Shown here: positions 1-11,041 of the stretch, in pieces
Position numbering within the stretch: the stretch's first letter is position 1
Layout: every line of letters starts with the position of its first letter
From: Gnetum montanum
Taxonomy: Eukaryota; Streptophyta; Gnetopsida; Gnetales; Gnetaceae
Reading direction: 5' to 3'
Length of the DNA stretch: 64,000 nucleotides
Assembly (NCBI GenBank): GCA_015680685.1
Contig: MNCI01027496.1
Span: 891,246 to 955,245, forward strand
Program-made: the position numbers and the translations under genes
Notes under the pieces: model-generated
Told to the model about the DNA's origin: nothing
Database searches by the model: none
What the model saw: only the letters and a program-made list of their open reading frames with translations

Positions 1-161
1 GCCTCTTATTTATAGACATGACGGCGGACTGCGATATCACGTACGCGATATCATAGGGAAAGATGCGATATCGCGTACGTGATATCGCGGGGGGTGCGAT
101 ATCGCGTCGGGTGCGATATTGTATACGCGATATCGCGGCTTGTGCGAACTGCGTCTCATCA
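1..161 (-). repeat. Partial LTR (U3 end), minus strand, cut by the window edge
   Basis: Read on the minus strand, this begins TGATGAGACGC at 161, runs through an array of GATATC palindromes and reaches a TATA box (TATAAATA, plus positions 7-14) followed by AAGAGGC. The same order is seen at the start of the LTRs of elements A and B. No polypurine tract lies next to its outer end (162 onward is CCTATGTAG), so it is the 5' LTR of a minus-strand element or a solo LTR, inserted into the 3' ORF of element D. R and U5 are outside the window. CCTAT at 162-166 is the expected target-site copy, but its partner cannot be seen. Confidence 0.8.
30..140. promoter_or_regulatory. U3 array of GATATC dyads
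   Basis: Six GATATC sites and one GATATT lie in about 110 bases. They are organised as dyads: two half-sites face each other around a TA centre at 30-55 and 64-89 (10 of 12 arm bases pair in the latter), a third decayed dyad lies at 112-137, and a lone GCGATATCGCG lies at 96-106. The array is immediately upstream of the TATA box in LTR orientation. A role as enhancer or transcription-factor binding array is inferred from position only. Confidence 0.6.
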
Positions 162-2902
162 CCTATGTAGTGCTTGGTGGTGGCAGCTGCTCCATTGGTT
201 GCTTTCCCTTGTCATTTGACTTATGGAATTTGTATTTGTTTAGGAGTACCTAAAGCTTCTCCTCCTTTGTTCTTAGGTCATGTACCATCCATTCGTGTTG
301 TGGAATGTGTGATAAAGCTAGTACATCCCATGGACATGGTAGCTTTGGGAACATATCATTGGCCTTTATGTACCATGTTATAAACTATCTCCTCACCTCT
401 TCAAATGCTTTGGCCTTTGCTCATAATTCATGGTAATCAAACAATCTTCTGGCTAGGTTCACTACAACATTTTTTGGCCCTTGGTAGCCAGCCTTTACTT
501 TTTCTAGTTCAGAGTTTGCCACTTGAAGTTTTTGCGAAGAATATTTTCTATCTGCAAACTCTTTTTCATATAATGTGTACATGGTTGCTATTTTTTGTTC
601 AAGATCATTTTGAGGCCTACCTACTATTAACATGGCCAGGTTAGCATAGCGAAGGTTAGTTAACCCCATGTATTCTTTCAGATATCCTATTTGTAGGTCT
701 TTGTTTTTGACTTTTTCTTGGTGGACATGAGCATAACTATCCAAGATGGGCTATCAATCTAGATTTTGTGCTAATATGGCACTAATTTGGGCCTTAGCCA
801 TATGGATTTCCTTCTCTATGATTTGCTTATACATCCCCACCTGGTCATAGAAGTGTTCCTTGAGCCTTTCATGCTTCTTATCTTTATTTTTCCATGCACT
901 GATCTCAATACCTAACTTCTATCTAATTGTGTGTGCCTCCTCCATTGAGAGGATTTTGTTTTCCCTTTCTAAGCGACTCATGTCTTGGTTGACCCTCATC
1001 GGTTATTCTCTTAACTGATGGATGCTTTCCTCTAGGATGTCCTTTTGCTTCTCAATGTTGGTCAACCTAGTATTATTTGTAGTAAACTGTGTTTTCTTCT
1101 CATGCTATGGTGAGTGCCTTAGCATGTGCATATGCTTGTGCTTCTACTACTATGGCATTCCACATCACTTTATTCCTGTCGTTTTCCATATGCATGTTCT
1201 GCTTTATCTGGTGGTTGATTTGCTCTATTTTGAATTGTTTTAGCTAGTTAGGCACAATGAATTAAGTAGGATTTTTACATTTAGCCCTTAGGATCACAAG
1301 CTCTTTCTGTAGTCTATGGATTTCAGCTTTTGCATGCTAAGCCCTAGTCTTTGCCATGACTAGCTTACCCTTGGTTGTGATTAGTTCTAATTGCACTGTA
1401 GTGACATCACTTAGGATGTTGAAAAGAGTTGTCATTACTTTCCTAGTCCATAGTAGTCTATCTAGCACATCATCATGATTAGTAAGAGTCATTGAGATAC
1501 CAGCTAATATTTGAGCATCTTTGACTCCAGTTAGATTTGTTGGCTGCACAACAGGTACATTGAATGATTCCTTAATGTGATTTGTGGTCACTTTTGTAGC
1601 TCTTGTTGCATCTTGGTGCTACATAACCATAATTGTGGCTCATTTTTCTATTTCAACAACCACTTGGAATGATGCAATGTTCCTAGAAATTTGTTGTGAC
1701 CATTGGGCCTTTCCTCCTGATTGTAATGATATTTTTCCACTTATAGGATTTGTAGAAACTATGTGTTGAATGGCACTATTGATAACTTTGTAGAGGTTGG
1801 CCTCCTCATGCATTCCCTAACTAATGGTCTCTACAATCTCCTACATATAACTCATTGATGGCCTATAGTCATATGGCAGCAATATTGGGACTTTCTGTTG
1901 CTACTATTCTTGTTGTTACTACTGTTGTTGTTGTTCAATGGTTTGTGTGGTTTCCTTAGCTTCTATTTTTTCCTTCACCTAATCTTTCTTTGGTGGTGCT
2001 AGCTTGAGCATTTTAGCATATGAGGCATTTTGGGCCTTCTTGAGGACATCATTAATATACCCTAGGAATCCAACACATTTGCACAACCTCTTGATTAGGT
2101 AAGGAAATGGAAGTGTTAGCTTCCCTACCTTCTTTTCCTCAAATCACCTTTGGATCTCCATGAAATAGAGTTGTGCAAAATTTGCACTGTACTTTCCCAT
2201 CATAATCACACTTCCTTTGGCCACATAGGTGGATAATCTATTTAATCTCTTTGTGGGAAATAGGGGGTATGTGCCAATTTTAAAATAAATTCTTTCCTCT
2301 ATAGTCAACTCATTATACTTCTTATCTTCTTTTTTATGTGTTCATTTTAACCATAATATTTTGGTTTTTTTTCTAATCTATTAGATATATGTGCTAATCT
2401 TGCCCCTTCATTGGGCACATTCAGAGCTTCTACTATCATCTTGACTAAATATAAAACAGAGACTCCCTTGATATTGATCATAGTATCCCCTTTATTATGC
2501 AAGAATTGGTAAGCCTCCTCTAGATACCATTTGCCATTGTTTGAAAGGATGGACCATAGTACTGATGATTGAAGTTGCATTTTTATTGCCTCTAGAACAA
2601 TCTCTATGAATGGACCAAAGTTCATCTTTATAATTACTATGGTTAAGAGCATCTTCTCTTGAATGATTTGGAGGCATTCTTATGATAGTGTGAGGCACTG
2701 TCCTTGTACATGTGGTTCTTCCACCTCCCCTTGAGTTGAATTTGTAGTAGTAAGAGTTTCTTGATGCATATTGAAAGATTGAGCCTCTTTCTTTGCATGT
2801 TTTGCTTGTGGCTCTTGTGCTCCTATTTGGCCTCTTGTTCATTTACTTGCTAGCTATGAGGGTCCTCCTATTGCTTCTATTTTTGGGGCCATCTACAATC
2901 AT
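162..2902 (-). pseudogene. 3' ORF of element D, coiled-coil protein in env position (C-terminus cut off)
   Basis: The likely start is the ATG at 2902 (MIVDGPKN), which aligns with the 3' ORF starts of C (MTIDNTER) and G (VIIDDTKE, ATG changed to GTG). A basic N-terminal part at about 2500-2840 is followed in another frame by a leucine-rich segment at 2347-2652. A helical, coiled-coil-like stretch at 421-744 includes LEQKIATMYTLYEKEF and matches the equivalent part of C at about 6600-7000. The C-terminal Pro/Gln-rich tail seen in C is lost beyond the LTR at 161. No transmembrane segment or signal peptide is evident. The position after integrase matches plant env-like ORFs, but the protein looks cytoplasmic and coiled-coil. 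Function unknown; stops and frameshifts make it a pseudogene. Confidence 0.65.
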
Positions 2903-3445
2903 CAAGGATTTAGAAAGTATTAAAATGTTTTCTTTGATATTATAACTCCTTTTCTTTTTCATACCTTTAGTTAGATCAAATTCTTAGCTTACTATGACTG
3001 TAGATTTAGAAAAATTGTAAAAAAGAAACCCCGTAAGTGATAATTTTCTTATAACCCCTCACAGTTGTCCATTTTGTTCTTGTTTATGACTCATAATGGT
3101 TGGTATGGCTCATTAAGAGGATTATTTAAGAGTTTATGGTGTTAATGTGATTACTTTTTTGTTAAAAATTTTCAACATTTCTTTTCATACTTACCTTTAT
3201 AATACCCTCCAATTGTTAGACAATTCTAAAAAATTGGCTCAAATTTTGCATACTAGCACCCCCCATGACTAAGATGAGAACTCTAGGATCAAATAGATTT
3301 GAAAATCATAAAAATAAAAGTCAAACTATGCAAGTTATGGCTTGGAGAAGCTAGGAGGTCAAAGCTTTGAGTTAGGAAGAAAAAACACTAAAAACTCCCT
3401 TGGCTCAAATGTGGAAAATGATGAGAATTCAACTAAGTGTCCATG

Positions 3446-3453
3446 TATATATA
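3446..3453 (-). promoter_or_regulatory. Candidate internal promoter TATA of element D
   Basis: TATATATA on the minus strand is followed by ACACTTAG-like sequence (GGACACTTAG). This aligns with the positions of CTATAAATG in C (20304-20311) and TTATAAAT in G (about 45829-45838). It lies about 545 bases upstream of the 3' ORF start at 2902. Positional conservation in three copies supports a promoter for the 3' ORF; this is inference. Confidence 0.4.
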
Positions 3454-4930
3454 GATTTTATGGGCTCTAACATATGATATTAGAGGCAAAAAGCTCACAT
3501 TTTCCAATAATATTTAAGGATAAAAAATGGATCATTTGGGATGTTTGAAAGGTATAAAGGATGTTCAGAGGGTCTTAGGCTATGGATGATGCATAGTTTT
3601 CGATAATTCGCCATAGAAAGTTCATAAAGAGGGAATCTTAATCTATGAAAGTTCATGAAGTGTTGATAAGATGGATGAGATGGGTAATGAGTTCATGTTA
3701 TTAAAACAAATAGTTTGAGTGATAAGGGAAGTTTTTATTAATGTTTATTAGTGTTGGAAGGCTTAAGATGATGTGGAATTGCTTGGCAGGTATAAGATAA
3801 TAATTATACAAGTGGTCCTCCCCAAAGTAGGCTCTAACCCTTAATTCCCTTGTATAACCATGCCTAGTAGTGTTCCTAGGCACTTAAGGAGTTGAATGTA
3901 ATGCATAACTATTTAGCAAAACACACAAGTTAGTACCACCAAGTTAGGAAAATTACAGTATGTGACACGAATCCACAAGTTATGATTATTCATATAGTGA
4001 GATGAAATGAACTTAGAAGGGATTCTAGAAATTGGGAATTGAGGTGTATTACCATATGCATAATGAATTCTTGTGTTTTATTAGTGGTTAAGGTAATCAT
4101 TAGCCTTTCTATCCGAGATTCAAACCAAGTCCAGATCACATTTCAGTGACATCGTATTATCTTAGCTCTTAGAATTACAGCTGTAAAACTACCATTGTTG
4201 CAAGGAGTATTGTCACTTAGTGTATTGTCTAAGGGAGGATTTTATTCATTGCACTTATTATTTTCTAAAATTCCTGAGAAACTAACTATCTTTAGGCATG
4301 GGTAACATTTCTTTCTAGTGACATGGTAAGGTGGGACTTATTGTATTCTTATGCCCATTTTTCATTAGATCCACAAGGATATAATACAACCTAAGCAATA
4401 GGATAAAAATTATAAAAGTAATCCAAGATAGTCTACAAATCCCCTTGATGCTACACCCTTTACATTTCCACTTGGTTCTTCACTTTTCAGTCCAAGCATA
4501 ATGATCACAAGTTTATTCTTAGTTTTATGCTGAAAAGAATATCATTATGACCATGGTAAGAACCTCATATTAATGGAATGGATGGATGAATATTGTCATT
4601 GTTCAAACAATCAGTTCCGTATGACTTGATAACATAGAGAAATTTTCACCTTATTGGGCTACATCTTGCCTTATTCTTGACATGTTTTATTAACAATAAA
4701 ATTATTTACAAAGGTCATGAAAACAAAGTATGAAAAAGATAGTAAGAATCGGAAAAAGATGAAAAAATGCAAAGCATCAAAGAATGAAAAAATTATTAAA
4801 GAATTGAGAAATGTAAAATAATATTGAAAATTTAAGAAATTTAAAAGTATAAAAGAATGAGAAAATCTCAAAGAATGTGAAAAATAAAAATAAAAGGAAA
4901 AATTCAATGAAGTACCTATGCTTTTAGATT

Positions 4931-4945
4931 GACACCCCCATGACT
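4931..4945 (-). promoter_or_regulatory. PPT-like motif after integrase, element D
   Basis: The minus strand reads AGTCATGGGGGTGTC, nearly the same as the polypurine tract at 3' LTR boundaries (AGTCATGGGGGTA). It lies at the end of pol, as in A, B, E, G and H. Confidence 0.5.
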
Positions 4946-4949
4946 ATCA

Positions 4950-5222
4950 TTAGAATTAGTTGAATGGAAGAAAGAATAGGTAGAAGACTATTGGGTGTAC
5001 TTCTTGGAATATACATAATAACATTTGACTTGTTGGATATGGATAAGAATGAGCTTATGTGGGTAGGATGAGTGGTGAATATGTAAGATGCTAGATGGAT
5101 AAGTGGCTTGAACAATGTATGGTCCCTTCCAAAGTATCTGGAATTTAGCTCTTTGGGGTAAATGATTAGGATTTTAGTAAAGGACATTATCATTTGGTTG
5201 TATAGTTCCATGCCTTATCTAT
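4950..5222 (-). pseudogene. Integrase C-terminal end, element D (left part)
   Basis: This matches the integrase C-terminal region of C (about 21975-22150) and G (about 47365-47560). It includes the minus-strand segment for a GPYxI-like region, where the plus strand reads ATGGTCCCTTCC at 5117-5128. It is interrupted at 5222 by element C and continues at 28934. It is full of stops. Removing C together with one copy of the target site (TCTAT 5218-5222, TCCAT 28929-28933) restores collinearity. Confidence 0.65.
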
Positions 5223-6094
5223 TGATGAGCAACGAGTATACCCTACACCCAACCATACAAATCACTAGCGTTCACTAAGAGATCTAGTTGAATTCTATAG
5301 ACTTTAGCTCTTTAAGTACACTGGGTTTTAGGTAGTGAATCTAACCATTGTAATCATTGTCTTCTTAGTTCCTCTTGTGAAGTGCAAGTGTATGGTTAAG
5401 TGTAATTGAGGCATATGATTTTTATCATTTTATATTTTATGATTTAAGTCACTTGAGAATAAGAATAAAGTATTTAAATTCTCAATTAATCTAATACTAT
5501 CTAATATTTAATTAATTCTAACATAAGCATCCATTTTCACTTTTAATACACATCTTGAACACGTTATAGTGCCATTGGGTTATCGAGTATTAAGTGCTAC
5601 TAGGATTACCAAGCATTAAATGTATGCTTGAAGTAGTTTTACTTATGTTTGCTACTTAATTAATATTAATTAATTACTTAGAAACATTCAAGTGAATTGC
5701 ATGAATAGTACATGCAGAAGGAAAACATTAATCTATTCCAAGTGTTGCAAGGTTTACTCATAAAAGCTCATCTTTATTGTTGTTCACACTGAGGTGCTTA
5801 GGTTCATTAGTGCTTGAATAAAGATCTATACACTTCTTTGACTCTTACTGTAGGCACTTATAAAATATTCTAACTTTCAGAGGAAAAAACTGTAAGAGCT
5901 TCAATAAAACTAAGGAAAGATTGCCATAACAGTAGAGGGTAGGTGCACATTTATAGGCAAGAATAGGAGGCCACGCTGATGGGTACATATAAATGTGGCA
6001 AACCCCATGTCAACTAGATCATGTCAACAAGATCCTATCAACAGGGTTGCATTGATGGCATACCATTGTTGCAGCCCAACAATGTGACTCATCA
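5223..6094 (-). repeat. 3' LTR of element C
   Basis: On the minus strand it begins TGATGAGTCACATTG at 6094 and ends TTGCTCATCA at 5223. Length 872 bases, matching the 866-base 5' LTR. The TATA box is CTATAAATG (plus 5948-5955). Upstream of it, U3 carries repeated TTGATG/CATCAA-type motifs instead of the GATATC dyads of A and B. Confidence 0.9.
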
Positions 6095-6107
6095 TACCCT
6101 CATGATG
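6095..6107 (-). promoter_or_regulatory. Polypurine tract of element C
   Basis: The minus strand reads CATCATGAGGGTA directly before the LTR start. One base breaks the G-run compared with ATGGGGGTA in A, B, E and G. It would prime plus-strand synthesis. Confidence 0.7.
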
Positions 6108-6327
6108 GAATGAAAACTTATCGTCAAGTTCTTTACAAAATTTTGGAAAGATATGGAATTATTAACTAACTATAGACACACAAAATAAACACAACAAAAA
6201 AAAATTGAGTGCACAAGTTTACGAATTTACAAATATTACAAAAATTAGTGTTCTTGATAACAAAATTAAACACTAGAATAAAAATGATAAATACAACTTC
6301 TCAAATGTGAGAAGATGATGGAGAAAA
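6108..6327. other. 3' untranslated stretch of element C
   Basis: About 220 AT-rich bases lie between the 3' ORF stop and the PPT. I see no gene or other signal in it. Confidence 0.6.
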
Positions 6328-7446
6328 TTAGATGTTCCTAGGTAGTGGAGGCTTTTGAGGTTTCAAAGAACCTTCTCTTGCTTTGGGTGCATGTAGTTGT
6401 TGAGGTAGTTGTTGTGGTTGTCTAGTTATAGCTGCAACTTCTAGTGGAAGATGAAAGGCATCCAACAATGCCTTCATCTTTCCCTCCTTACTCCGAGGAT
6501 CATTCACAATCCATGGTGCTTCACCAATATGGGTCAAAATGGGAATATCCCCCAGATAGGGGATTGTAGGAAACAACTCCTTCATGTTGACAAACTAAGC
6601 AACAAATTGTTTGCTTTCGATATCGAACACCCTGAGTGAATTTTGTAGCTCCTAGTAGACATTTATTCTTTTGGCTAGGTTCTTAGCTATTAATATCTAA
6701 TCTACGAATCACTCCTTGAGAATGTTGAGTTCAAAATTTATAACCTCAAGCTTCTGCTTAATTTCTTTATGATGTTTGAACTCTGCCTTGTACAACAAGT
6801 ACGAGCTAGCCACCTACTTTTCTAACTCTCATCGTAGCCTTTCGGTAGCCAGCATCACCAAGTTTTCATATCGAAGTTTGACAAGCTTCATATATTTAGT
6901 CATTTCCTCAATCTATAGCTCCTTCATGTAAATTTTAGCTTTATTGTATTCGTTTAACCCATCAAGGATAGGTTGCTAGATATTATCTCCTTGCCAAAGT
7001 TGTTGGAGGGCCTCATTGACTTTTGCATTTGTCAATTAAATGTGCTTTTAATTAATTTTTTTCTATAATCCCATTTGATCCCTGTAATGATTTTTCATCC
7101 TTTGAAATTTAAGGGCCTCATTCTTCCAGGTGGCAATCTTGATTATAGATTTTTGGCATAAGGCACGGACCTCCTCCAATGAGAGGTTTATATTCTTTGC
7201 TGCCAACCTCCTTAGTTTAGTGTTCACCTTGGCAAGCTACTCTTATTTTTGATGAATAAATTTAGACATGTATTATTTATGCACATCAATATTTCATTGG
7301 CAATGATTTTTTGTGATAAGGGCTTCATTTTCCTAGTGAGTCTAAACCAAGTCCTTCTAGATGTTGTATGTTGTGGCATTGGCCAAGGACTAGTCAAAGA
7401 CTCTAGAATCCTTGGCATACTTAACCTCCTTTAATTTGGTTTAAAG
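6328..7446 (-). pseudogene. 3' ORF of element C, C-terminal part
   Basis: This continues the gene that starts at 19876 and is split by element A. The last 85 codons (6328-6585) are open and end in a Pro/Gln-rich tail: QQLPQQLHAPK, then KPQKPPLPRNI and stop. Upstream, at about 6600-7000, is a coiled-coil-like segment that aligns with D 421-744 (RYxNLxML, then YxLYxxEF). The tail is mirrored in G near 42610 (KPPPPHT). Several stops lie in the coiled-coil part. The function is unknown and no membrane segment is visible. Confidence 0.65.
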
Positions 7447-7451
7447 CTATT

Positions 7452-8387
7452 TGATGAGACGCGATATTGCATGGGCCACGATATCGCGTCATCCCCTGTG
7501 ATATCGCTTACGCGATATCACGGTCCACCGCCAAATCTATAAATAAGAGGTAGCACTCCCCTTATTTCCCATCCTAGGCTTAAAGTAGGGCATCTCTGGT
7601 AGTTTGATCACTTCAGAGATAGAATATTTTCCATGTGCCCATAGTAGGAGTCCCCAAGTGAACGGATCTTTATTCGAGTAGCTTTGTACCTGAACGCAAG
7701 TTGTGTATGGAAATAAAGACAAGCTTTGTGGATAAACCTTGCAGTGCATGAAATAGGATTTATTATGTGTTATTTCTTACCTGCATTAGCGTGGCATGAG
7801 TATGACTTGATTACGAGCATTGACGAATGTGTACGGCTAATCAAGGAATCGGCTATTCATCGCGATTAGTCTCTCTCACCCTCAACTCCTAGAATGCGAG
7901 ATGTGTATGACTTGATTACGAGCATCTATGGGTGTGTACGGCTAGTCAAGGAATTGGCTGCTCATCACATTTAGGCTAGTTAAGTGCCTTAGTACAACCA
8001 CTTTGAGCATGTGTGTTACATGTGGTGATCCCAGTAATGATTAGCGTTTGGTAGCCACAGTTGCATAGTTTAGGGTGTGTACATAAGTGGGAACGAATGC
8101 TGATGCTAGTTAATTTAGACTTAGGTCCTTAGTTAGAGTTAGTTAGTTTTCTCAACCCTTCACCTTTTAGCATAGGAGAAAAACCATAAAAGGCCATAAA
8201 AATCATATACCTCGGACTTACTTAACCATACACTGTGACAACAACAAGTAAGTCTGGGAAGACAACGACTGATTAACCCCAAGTGTTCTGTGAGGTGTTT
8301 AGGCATTTAGTCTACGGAGTTCGATCGGATTGCACGTGCTACACTCGTTTCGTATGGTTGAGTGTAGGGGTACCTCGCCACTCATCA
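7452..8387 (+). repeat. 5' LTR of element A
   Basis: 936 bases with TGATGAG...CTCATCA termini. U3 holds GATATC motifs, TATAAATA at 7538-7545 and GAGG downstream. R/U5 contains an imperfect internal duplication: 7801-7860 and 7906-7970 both read TGACTTGATTACGAGCAT, then a variable part, then AGTCAAGGAATTGGCT-like sequence. The LTR of B lacks this duplication. The end AGTGTAGGGGTACCTCGCCA is shared with B. Confidence 0.95.
7498..7521. promoter_or_regulatory. Perfect GATATC inverted repeat in U3 of A
   Basis: GTGATATCGC and GCGATATCAC face each other around TTAC, giving two perfectly complementary 10-base arms. It lies 16 bases upstream of the TATA box at 7538. Further GATATT/GATATC half-sites are at about 7461 and 7479. 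It resembles the dyads of the LTR at 1-161 and of B. Confidence 0.6.
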
Positions 8388-8388
8388 T

Positions 8389-8406
8389 TGGCGCCATTGT
8401 CGGGGA
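8389..8406 (+). promoter_or_regulatory. Primer-binding site (tRNA-Asp), element A
   Basis: TGGCGCCATTGTCGGGGA starts one base after the LTR. It matches the complement of the plant tRNA-Asp(GTC) 3' end at 16 of 18 positions; both mismatches are transitions. This PBS type is known for Athila-like elements. Confidence 0.85.
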
Positions 8407-8527
8407 TTAAGTGTTTGTGCACCGAATAGAACATAAGGGATATCACTCACATCGTTGTGAGCCTTAACGAACCTTCGAGTTAATCAAGATAAAAATTATA
8501 TAACAGTAAATTAGCACATTAATAAAA

Positions 8528-10445
8528 ATGCCTTCTTCTCATAAGAGCAACTCATCACCTAAGGACCACACACGAGACAGTCGGCAACATAAAACACATA
8601 ACCAAAATCAGCCAAGTTCTAAACAATATAAGATGATGTATACTCATCCCGATGAGTATATCCCTAGTTTTACTTTTATCCTCCATCAAGATGAACAGCT
8701 GCGATGGAGAGATTTGCAAGGTAACATTGTGTTACCCCCAGATTGTTGAATCTCTTGCATGCTTTTCTGTGCCTTGGCACAGATTGGAATGCAAGAACTA
8801 TATGCTAAATACGTTGCGGAAGATTTTGACATGAGGGATTATTATCCCACAGATGTCCAACATAGGAGAGACTTAAGGTAGGAGAGTCAACATGCATTGT
8901 TGAGGGGCAAGGTCCCGCACGTCCTTAGCGAAATAGGAGATGAGGAACCCCTTATCATGGGTTCCGTAATAAATGATGTTCCCCCTCCTAATGATGGTGA
9001 GGAGGTTGGGTATCAGAATCTACGATCAACAATACATATCCCTGGTTATGATGCTCATGAACACCAACTGTTCATAGAGGGAACAACCACTTATGCTAAG
9101 GATGGGCACTTAGATCGTCACCACGATCGGGGCCGTAGCAGCCGAAGAGAAGGCAAGAAACATCATCATGGAAATGGTTTCTCTTCTTCTTCCCCTTCTT
9201 CACATCACTCACCCTCTCCTTTCACATCTGGGCGTAGCCACCATAAACATAAAGGTGAGGATAAAACTAAAAAGGACGAGAGACCTTGACGGGAAAGTCA
9301 AGAGAGAGGATAAGGGTAAGGACGTAGGGAGAGTAGAGAACAATGCAGACATCACAAACGTCATGAAAGAGATGATCATGATGAGCCCCTACTCGCAACC
9401 CAAAGTATGCTTGACATAATGGAGGCAGTTAGGATTCCCACAAGGCATTTAAAGGATAGTTGGATCAAATGATTAGATATGAACGACATCCCACAATTTG
9501 AAGGGGGATATAGTGCTGATCCGCAAAATCATTTACAGGAATTCCATGATGCCTGTGCCTTGCAGAATATAGACAGTGAGTGGTAGAAACTTAAGTTGTT
9601 CCCAAGGACACTCACCAAAGAAGCAGAGAGCTAGTACTAGTCCTTAGAACCGGAAACCATTAGGAGGTGGAGTACGATGCTAGAACTATTCAACAAAAAG
9701 TATCAAATGAACTCTAGAGTGTCCAATTTGTGTAAGCAGATCCAAGGCTGGAAGCAAGGTCATCACAAACCCTTGGATGCTGCCATGGCCTACTATTACA
9801 CAGTGTTACATTGTTGCCTGGGCCATGGGTACGCTTAGCGGGATCAACTTTGCCACATAGTGGATGGGCTAAGGCATGAAACTAGAAGAACCCTTGGGAC
9901 TTATGCCTAAGGGAGATTATCAAAACTTAGAGCCCATGAAGTAAAAAGCTTGTTGGAGCAAGTAGCAAATGAAGAAGGTGAGCTATGCAAAAGGGAAAGT
10001 GCGGAGGAGTAAAATCGCGATCCCTCCCTTCGAAAGAAGGGAGTGAATTTTTGTGATAAAGAGGATGAGTCACCACTTGAAGAGTTGGTGAACCGAAAAA
10101 CCTTGCCGATCCAAAAATCAACAACAGAAATAGCGGCTAAGGTAGACGACGTATAGAGTTCCTTAGACTCTAAAATAGAAACTATCTTAAAAATTGTAAA
10201 AGAGTTTAAGGTAGAACATAGTGACAAAGGTAAGAAAAAGTGGAGAGATTTAGGCCTTGCACATAACAAGGGTAAGGGGAAAATCACTAACTTCGATGTG
10301 GTTGTAGATTCTAACATAGACGATGACGGTGGATGTGAGATCTACCACTATGACCATCCTAAGGAATGTTGCCCCATTATCTTACATCTATAGGAGTCTG
10401 GGGTGTATGCGCTTAACCCAAGACTCAACAAATGGAAAACACCCT
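8528..10445 (+). pseudogene. gag: gag of element A
   Basis: The start MPSSHKSN at 8528 aligns with MSSSSHKST in B (49399). The capsid-like core (LDMNDIPQFEGGYSADPQNH, then LKLFPRTLTKEA) lies at about 9475-9640 and matches the retrotransposon gag family. It is followed by a Lys/Glu-rich helical region and a conserved Cys/His segment (CEIYHYDHPKECCP) at about 10333-10375. An Arg/His/Ser-rich insert at about 9100-9290 is open in frame. Many stops, several being TGG to TAG or CAG to TAG relative to B (for example near 9634). It is the structural nucleocapsid-forming protein of the particle, here non-functional. Confidence 0.8.
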
Positions 10446-11041
10446 GAAGGTTACCTTATCCACAAGGTAACCCAAGGCAGTTCCACCAACCACTAATGTA
10501 TTATCCAAGTGGAACTCCCCCATAGCCCATCAGACAGCATTAGCAATGGTAATACCCACAGTCATGGGGGATGCCATCACCGAAACATCAGTCCCCTTAC
10601 CGGCAGCCTGACCCTTATGGATATTATGTGCAGTAGCCGATTTCTCCAAGTGACTCTATGAGTCACTCAACTCCCAACCATCACTACCAAGTTCAGGAGT
10701 ACTTTAGAAGGACTCCTTCTCCTCTGGGAGACACTCCATACCCACACCATCCTCCTAATCCATCCGCACCTCTTCCACCACAAGTAGTTCCCGTAACACC
10801 TCCTGCTCCAATGATGCAAGGGGAACTTCCTCCTCAACCGTAGCAACGTCACGCTGTGAGAGCTGTAAATATCTAACCTGCTGTTGGTTCTAATAACTGT
10901 AAAAAGAGAAGACCTTACTTTAGAACCAAAAGCCTAGACAAACTCTTGCAACAACAAGCGGTTGAGGCCATGCACACTCCTCCACCATCTAACACTTCGG
11001 AGCACCCTTCCATCCAAACTTAGAGCTTAACACATACGGTT
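10446..11041 (+). pseudogene. gag-protease linker of element A
   Basis: Encodes a Pro/Gln/Tyr-rich linker; the open part at 10658-10843 reads SHSTPNHHYQVQEYF and later HPPNPSAPLPPQ. The equivalent segment is found in B (51240-51830), C, E and H. It is low in complexity, and its role is unknown (probably a disordered tether). Confidence 0.6.

Larger units (their letters stand above)
2903..4949 (-). other. Spacer of element D between integrase and 3' ORF
   Basis: Noncoding and AT-rich. It holds remnants of blocks conserved in the spacers of the other elements: at 3811-3850 the minus strand reads GAGCCTACTTTGGGGAGGA, and at 4290-4320 lies the TTTAGGCATGGGTAAC block. A purine-rich tract at about 4680-4920 (minus TTTTC-rich) precedes the end of pol. 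A promoter-like TATA lies at 3446-3453. No other gene is visible. Confidence 0.6.

Noticed and set aside
30-140. GATATC array as a CRISPR-like or satellite array
   Set aside because: Units are short palindromes with irregular spacing within an LTR U3; there are no spacers of constant length, and the organism is a plant.
10554-10575. CACAGTCATGGGGGATGCC in the linker as another PPT
   Set aside because: It lies in translated linker sequence (also at 33608 in the orphan fragment) and is explained by coding; B does not keep the G-run there.
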